From assembly GCA_016839655.1 (NCBI GenBank), contig JAEOTW010000308.1, positions 1 to 16,396 of the forward strand: a stretch of DNA of 16,396 nucleotides, written 5' to 3'. This DNA comes from Promethearchaeota archaeon. Its GTDB lineage: Archaea; Asgardarchaeota; Lokiarchaeia; Sigynarchaeales; SOKP01. The stretch's first letter is position 1. Each line of letters opens with the position of its first letter. Under the pieces are notes generated by a model that saw only the letters and a program-made list of their open reading frames with translations, was not told where the DNA came from and did not search any database. The translations under genes were made by a program, and so were the position numbers. Shown here in pieces: positions 12,503 through 16,396 of the stretch.

Positions 12503-13246
12503 TTAACCTTTTGAATTTTTCTTGAGAAGTTCTGCCACCTTGGCTATATCTTCATCCATGTTAGGACCTTTCTTCACAATCACGGTAACATTCATATTAG
12601 AAACTTTTGGTTTCCCTTTTTTATCCGTGAACGGAACATCTACTATGTAGGTGATCACACCTTTTTTTATCTTCTTCTCACCTATGTCATAATTGTCCTT
12701 AATTGGATAAATGTGACCATAATTCAAGATATTAGAAGCTTCCATATCAGCCGCTACAGATTTTGCGATTGAATCTGATACAGACTTGTGGACAGCATAT
12801 GATCCTAACCGTATAAATTCTAGCCCCATTCCACTTAGCCGTGCTTGCTTGATTTCTTTCTTTCCAGAAGCAATAATCCTGTAATTCGATACGTAAAGCA
12901 TTCCAGTGATCTCGGAATTGCCGTCTTGGAGCCATCCTTCGGCAACTATAATGAATTCCTCGTCAGGAAGCTTGCAGAAGTTCTCAATAAAGTATTTTTC
13001 GAAATTTACTAGTGTTGTGCCATACCTAGCTGAAGCCATGAACATAAAGCCTTTATAGATCTTTTCATTGAATTGTTCAACATCAGCTTGGATTATAGCT
13101 TTAAAGATTTCACCCATGGCATCATAATCGGGTGACTCTAGCTTTTTAAATCCCCCTAGCAGCTTCTTTACAACATTTCCGTGCTTTTTATTAGCAATAA
13201 GGTCTAAAATTTCACCTTTAAGTGCCGTAAAATCAGTTGGTGCCAT
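12503..13246 (-). CDS. PH/GRAM-like domain protein, intact paralogue
   Basis: A 247-residue soluble protein with the same plan as the interrupted gene at 5295-6008. It has a helical N-terminus (residues 1-75), the block RYGTTLVNFEKYFIENFC (74-91), a PH/GRAM-like domain beginning EEFIIVAEGWL (96-106) with the motif GMLYVSNYRIIASG (115-128), a YGHIYPI segment (176-182), beta strands to about residue 225, and a C-terminal helix ending AELLKKNSKG. In eukaryotes this fold often binds phosphoinositides or proteins; ligand and location here are unknown. The start is ATG 13246 with AGGT upstream. Codon use is richer in G and C than the spacers, as expected for an expressed gene. Being intact, it serves as the template for judging the TAG in its paralogue. 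Confidence 0.72.
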   Translation of the reverse strand: MAPTDFTALKGEILDLIANKKHGNVVKKLLGGFKKLESPDYDAMGEIFKAIIQADVEQFNEKIYKGFMFMASARYGTTLVNFEKYFIENFCKLPDEEFIIVAEGWLQDGNSEITGMLYVSNYRIIASGKKEIKQARLSGMGLEFIRLGSYAVHKSVSDSIAKSVAADMEASNILNYGHIYPIKDNYDIGEKKIKKGVITYIVDVPFTDKKGKPKVSNMNVTVIVKKGPNMDEDIAKVAELLKKNSKG

Positions 13247-13776
13247 AATTTTTACCTGATTTCAATAAGTTTTCATAAGAATGAAAAAAATAGTTGGAAG
13301 AATCTTCAATCGTGAATTAATATCCACAAGTCTTGCCCATCTCCTTACTTTTTTCACTCTTTATGTTTTTAAATTTTTAATCACTACATGATAACTTTTG
13401 CGTTTAAATTTTTGCTTTAATTTTTCTCAATTATTATCAAACACAATAAAGAAATTTACAAGGAAAAAGATTTTAATAAAAAAGAAAAAAAAGTATTATT
13501 TAAAAATACAAATTTCCATTAAAGGCGCTTTTAGCGTCAATTTGGGCTTTAACTTTCTTGTAATATTCATAACTATTTTCCATTTTTTTTTCCACCATTT
13601 TTTTTTATTTTTTTCGAGTGTGTATAATTTTTTATTCTCTGATCATAAAGTGTGTATTATCATATATAAATGTTGTGTATTGGAGTGTGTATAAAATATC
13701 ACAGAAAAAGTGAATATTGTGAGAAGCAGAGTTTTAATTGTGTTTTATTAAGCTTTTTTGAAGTGTGTATAAAAAA
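13247..13776. other. 530-base A+T-rich spacer with homopolymer runs
   Basis: Begins with the upstream region of the PH-like gene, then long A and T runs (13480-13620) that create a low-complexity frame I do not believe is coding. It ends with the AGTGTGTATAA box cluster. A small hairpin, CGCT-TTT-AGCG, occurs near 13526. Nothing else is recognised. Confidence 0.45.
13617..13772 (+). repeat. AGTGTGTATAA box cluster
   Basis: Exact AGTGTGTATAA at 13617-13627, 13684-13694 and 13762-13772, the variant AGTGTGTATTA at 13649-13659, and a shorter TTGTGTATTG at 13673. The last exact copy stops 4 bases before the ATG of the 43-codon frame. These could be binding sites or TATA-containing promoter copies. 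Confidence 0.6.
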
Positions 13777-13908
13777 ATGATTTTGACAAAAAAATTTAGA
13801 ATAGACATAGGTATGCTTTTAGATAGTCTAAAAAGATTTGCTGAATTCATGGAAGAAGGTGGAGAGCCAAAAGATTTTGATAAAAAGGCACTAACCATAA
13901 CACCCTAA
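13777..13908 (+). CDS. Small hypothetical protein (43 aa)
   Basis: From ATG 13777 to TAA, encoding MILTKKFRIDIGMLLDSLKR followed by FAEFMEEGGEPKDFDKK and a short ALTITP tail: a basic start, one amphipathic helix and an acidic end. Composition is protein-like, unlike the homopolymer frames around it, and a T9 terminator-like run follows at 13913-13921. There is no Shine-Dalgarno; the AGTGTGTATAA box is too close to be its core promoter unless the true start lies further down (ATG 13813). It could be a small regulator, an antitoxin-like peptide or the fragment of a larger gene; I cannot tell which. Confidence 0.4.
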   Translation: MILTKKFRIDIGMLLDSLKRFAEFMEEGGEPKDFDKKALTITP

Positions 13909-13912
13909 CTCC

Positions 13913-13921
13913 TTTTTTTTT
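13913..13921 (+). terminator. T9 run after 43-codon frame
   Basis: Nine consecutive T bases 5 bases after the TAA of the small frame, consistent with archaeal termination. Confidence 0.4.
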
Positions 13922-13975
13922 CTATTTTGATGAAAAAAACACTTCAAATATAGGGTTTTTAATTAATTCCTACTA

Positions 13976-14755
13976 CTAATTTTTATGATCCTTGTATTTC
14001 CCATTTACATAATTTAAGAACGCTTCTAAGATCATATAAAATTTAGGATCTTCTGGTGTTGATCCATGATCTCTACCTTGTATTTGAAAGTGACATGCTC
14101 CAGGAACCACTTGAGCTATTAAATCTTTATTTGCTGCTTTATCGTTAGAACCAAGAATAGTTATAATAGGAACTGTAATTGATTTTAAATTTTCTTTAGT
14201 TTGCTCAAAATCATATAATCCAGCTGATTTTATTTGATGATAGATACCAGAAATTATAAATAATGATAAGTTTAAATCATAACCAAGCTGTTTAATGCCC
14301 TCATAGAACATTAATCCTGCAGGATTTTCAGTTTTTTCTCCTTTCAGTGCTTTTAATCTGGCTTCATATATATTTCCAACATCTGGATTTACGCTAATAC
14401 CACCTAAAATTGCTGATTTGACCCGTTTTGGATGCTTAAGTAATAATGCTAAAATGAGCCATCCAGACATTGAATAACCGAAAAAGTTAGCTCTATCAAT
14501 TGATAAATGGTCTAAAAGTTTAATGTAATCATCAACCATTTTTTTATATTGGAATATCTCAGTTGGTTTGTCACTTTTTCCATGTCCTCTGCAATCGATA
14601 AGGATAATTCGGTTAGTCTTACTTAGATTATTCAACCAATTATATCCTTTATATATTTCTAAACTAGACATAAATCCATGACTAATTAATAAATCTGGAC
14701 CATTTCCAATAATTTCATAATAGATTTTAACTCCTTCATTATCAAAATATGGCAG
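13976..14755 (-). CDS. Alpha/beta hydrolase with probable CTG start
   Basis: A 259-residue hydrolase. Residues counted from CTG give an N-terminus (M)PYFDNEGVKIYYEIIGNGP that is standard for the family, then the HGF oxyanion strand (26-28), LIDCRGHGKS (about 51-60), the nucleophile elbow GYSMSG around Ser95, an acid candidate in ILGSNDKA and the catalytic His in GRDHGS. The first ATG is at residue 29, inside the conserved HGF-M segment and too late for a folded enzyme. No ATG, GTG or TTG lies between it and the upstream in-frame stop, whereas GAGGAGGT (14761-14768) sits 5 bases before CTG. The gene ends with TAG. Substrate unknown. It is divergent from the LLM oxidoreductase gene, so the two may share a regulatory region. 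Confidence 0.85.
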   Translation of the reverse strand: MPYFDNEGVKIYYEIIGNGPDLLISHGFMSSLEIYKGYNWLNNLSKTNRIILIDCRGHGKSDKPTEIFQYKKMVDDYIKLLDHLSIDRANFFGYSMSGWLILALLLKHPKRVKSAILGGISVNPDVGNIYEARLKALKGEKTENPAGLMFYEGIKQLGYDLNLSLFIISGIYHQIKSAGLYDFEQTKENLKSITVPIITILGSNDKAANKDLIAQVVPGACHFQIQGRDHGSTPEDPKFYMILEAFLNYVNGKYKDHKN

Positions 14756-14768
14756 AATTTACCTCCTC
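14753..14768 (-). promoter_or_regulatory. Strong Shine-Dalgarno with CTG start codon
   Basis: The minus strand reads GAGGAGGT, then AAATT, then CTG. This is the best ribosome-binding site in the window and fixes translation start at a non-standard codon. The alternative ATT at 14758 would leave only 2 bases of spacing. Confidence 0.65.
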
Positions 14769-14903
14769 ATTTATAGTATTTAGAGATTCTTGATATCAAT
14801 GGTTATTGAAATAATTTTAGATATTTATAGTTTAAATATTTGGTCTTAAATACGAGTAGAATAATAATAAGATTTATTATTGTAAGTGTTTTTTTTTTAA
14901 CTT

Positions 14904-15839
14904 ATGAGATTTGGGTATTCTGTAAGAGATTTAACACACCATACATATCCCGATATTATAGATTTAACGCTAAAGGTTGAGCGATTAGGTTTTGAATCGA
15001 TTCATATTACTGATCATTTTTTTAGAGCTGGTGTTTCCAAGGAGCTTGACGATAAAATAAGGCAACAACCTTTTTTAGAGTCTACTACACTTTTAGCGGC
15101 ATTAGCCATAGAAACAGATAGAATAAAACTGGGAAATATTGTATTATGTAATTCTTATCGTAATCCAGCTTATCTAGCAAAAGTAATATTAACATTGGAT
15201 CATATTTCTAATGGTCGTATTTTAATGTGGTTAGGAGCAGGTTGGTTTAGAGGTGAATATGAGGCATATGGGTATCCCTTTTATTCCGCAAAGAGACGGG
15301 TTGATGAGTTAGAGGAATCATTAACTATCTATAAAAAAATTTTTGCTGAAGATGAAACGAATTTTGAGGGTGATTTTTGGACATTAGAAAAACATAGAAA
15401 TTTTCCTAAATCGATCCAGAAACCTTATCCACAGATTATTGTTGGAACCAATAATGGGAAAAGAATGATCGATATTGCTTGTAGAGAAGCTGATGGAGTG
15501 AACCTTGCGTACATGGTTCCGCGAGATCTAAAAAGATTTAGAGAGAGTATTTCAGTTATTAATGAAAAATTAGAGAAATATGGCCGTGATTCCTCAGAAT
15601 TCGAGATTTCTATATATACTAATATAATAATAGTAGAAAGTCAAGAAACAATTGAGAGAATAAGAAAAGAACGAAAAATCTTTAAATCCAATTTGAAATA
15701 CCTCTTTTTGGGAAATATTGAGGAAATTAAAGAAAAAATACAAGAAGTAGAAAATTTAGGAGTAGAGAAAATGGTTATAACCTTGGAGAGTCCTGAAATT
15801 GAAGATCCTTTTGAGACTTTTAAGAAAGAAATAATGTGA
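14904..15839 (+). CDS. LLM-class flavin/F420-dependent oxidoreductase
   Basis: A 311-residue luciferase-like TIM-barrel protein. Family features include the N-terminal strand MRFGYSVRD, the helix TLKVERLGFESIHITDHFF, ALAIETDRIKLGNIVLCNSYRNPAYLAKVILTLD in two segments (about 69-105), SNGRILMWLGAGWF (107-120) and EYEAYGYPF (123-131), the last two typical of the F420-binding branch. A C-terminal YLFLGNIEEI resembles the flavin-phosphate end of relatives. The likely role is hydride transfer from reduced F420 or a flavin to an unknown substrate. The start is ATG 14904 after a T11 run, without a Shine-Dalgarno; a TATA-like TTTAAATATT lies about 70 bases upstream. It is divergent from the alpha/beta hydrolase gene. 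Confidence 0.85.
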   Translation: MRFGYSVRDLTHHTYPDIIDLTLKVERLGFESIHITDHFFRAGVSKELDDKIRQQPFLESTTLLAALAIETDRIKLGNIVLCNSYRNPAYLAKVILTLDHISNGRILMWLGAGWFRGEYEAYGYPFYSAKRRVDELEESLTIYKKIFAEDETNFEGDFWTLEKHRNFPKSIQKPYPQIIVGTNNGKRMIDIACREADGVNLAYMVPRDLKRFRESISVINEKLEKYGRDSSEFEISIYTNIIIVESQETIERIRKERKIFKSNLKYLFLGNIEEIKEKIQEVENLGVEKMVITLESPEIEDPFETFKKEIM

Positions 15840-15965
15840 ATTTTATTAAAAAAAAAGATATTATTTTGATTTAGTTTCTTCTAAATTTTAGGTTTCTACT
15901 CCGGATCCACATTTGAAGTAAGTTCACTAGCTTGATTGCCACATTTGAGGAGATATGTATAATAT

Positions 15966-16396
15966 TCAGAAGATAAATTTGGAATCGTGTTCTTCTAAAG
16001 TGTCTGTAAGAACTAAACACAGTTTTTTTAAAATTACAGCATTAACTTTTTCGATCGTATCGTTCGGGGTATGCATATAGTTATATGCTTGTACTTCACC
16101 AATTCCAAAACCTTGAAACCCCTTATCTCCTAAGAAACCGCCATCAGAATGAGTACCTAGAACTCTACTTGTAATGTAATGTCTGATAATGAGTCTTCTT
16201 TTGTTATTCAATAACAAATTATCAATATCTTGTAGATGACTTCCATCATTATCACCGGGAAAAAGAAACACAAAATTAGCTATAGATTCAAAATTAAATA
16301 TTACTGATTTTTCGGAATCAAAATTCTTTAAGTTATTATAAAAATGCCTGATGCCAATTGTTCCACATTCTTCAGCCCCACTAAAAAGAAACCACA
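15966..16396 (-). CDS. M28-family zinc peptidase, C-terminal part (5' end outside window)
   Basis: The frame stays open to the window edge; the GTG at 16271 is internal. The visible 143 residues start WFLFSGAEECGTIG, the M28 motif whose paired Glu residues supply the catalytic base and a zinc ligand. Then comes a strand IFNFES, where the second shared ligand is expected (Glu instead of the commoner Asp, as in some ER-type M28 enzymes). Near the C-terminus YMHTPNDTIEKVN gives the final zinc-binding His. It is therefore probably an active aminopeptidase or carboxypeptidase of the family. Substrate and any signal peptide lie in the missing part. It ends with TGA and converges on the LLM gene; the 15840-15965 spacer shows only A and T runs and a ten-base direct repeat. 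Confidence 0.85.
   Translation of the reverse strand, partial: WFLFSGAEECGTIGIRHFYNNLKNFDSEKSVIFNFESIANFVFLFPGDNDGSHLQDIDNLLLNNKRRLIIRHYITSRVLGTHSDGGFLGDKGFQGFGIGEVQAYNYMHTPNDTIEKVNAVILKKLCLVLTDTLEEHDSKFIF

Noticed and set aside
13398..13694. 98-codon frame from ATG in the A/T-run spacer
   Set aside because: Product is Lys and Phe homopolymer runs from poly-A and poly-T tracts; it also crosses the repeat boxes.
15907..15948. Ten-base direct repeat CCACATTTGA, 32 bases apart
   Set aside because: Short, two copies only, in a convergent spacer; chance is likely.
1..16396. tRNA, rRNA, CRISPR array, insertion sequence
   Set aside because: No T-loop motif in a cloverleaf context, no regularly spaced repeats, no transposase or terminal inverted repeats with target duplications were seen.

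Overview
The window looks like chromosomal DNA of an archaeon, most likely an Asgard archaeon (Lokiarchaeia-like). That assignment is an inference from several signs: very A+T-rich DNA with wide spacers; archaeal TATA/BRE promoters and oligo-T terminators instead of -35/-10 boxes; an F420/flavin LLM oxidoreductase; a MetV/MetF pair of the anaerobic C1 pathway; secreted proteins with no recognisable family; and a protein joining a longin-like N-terminus to a degenerate Ras/Arf-type G domain, a eukaryote-like architecture expected in Asgard genomes. I see no tRNA, rRNA, CRISPR array, transposase or phage gene.

Layout. 1-593 is the 3' part of an alpha/beta hydrolase. 748-2349 (minus) is the metV-metF operon, translationally coupled, probably from a leaderless promoter. 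2631-3608 (plus) pairs an isoprenylcysteine-methyltransferase-like membrane protein with a TIGR04076-like protein. 3610-3951 (minus) is an unknown small gene. 4229-4906 encodes a secreted protein behind a structured leader, followed by a 54-residue two-helix membrane protein (5053-5217). 5295-6008 is a PH/GRAM-like gene split by one in-frame TAG; its intact paralogue is at 12503-13246 (minus). 6271-7705 holds two small helical-protein genes around a 587-base spacer rich in GATC and inverted repeats, then a 41-codon convergent frame. 7807-8316 (minus) is a secreted tryptophan-cluster protein. 8667-9416 is a histidine phosphatase whose stop codon abuts a broken copy of the 7131-7481 gene tail. 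9780-10457 (minus) is a transglutaminase-like protein, 10637-11176 a His-rich membrane protein, and 11259-12251 (minus) the longin/pseudo-GTPase protein. 13247-13975 carries repeated AGTGTGTATAA boxes and a 43-codon frame. 13976-14755 (minus) is an alpha/beta hydrolase that appears to start at CTG. 14904-15839 is the LLM oxidoreductase, and 15966-16396 (minus) is the C-terminal part of an M28 metallopeptidase.

How the genes fit together. Only metV-metF is a clear pathway unit. The 2631-3608 pair and the 4229-6008 run may be co-transcribed. The remaining genes are mostly single transcription units facing each other. The points most worth following are the longin/pseudo-GTPase protein, the amber-interrupted PH-like gene next to its intact paralogue, the CTG start with a strong Shine-Dalgarno, and the degenerate duplications in 6.1-12.4 kb, which suggest that the phosphatase locus was built inside an older duplicated segment. 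All family names come from reading the sequence; no database search was possible.
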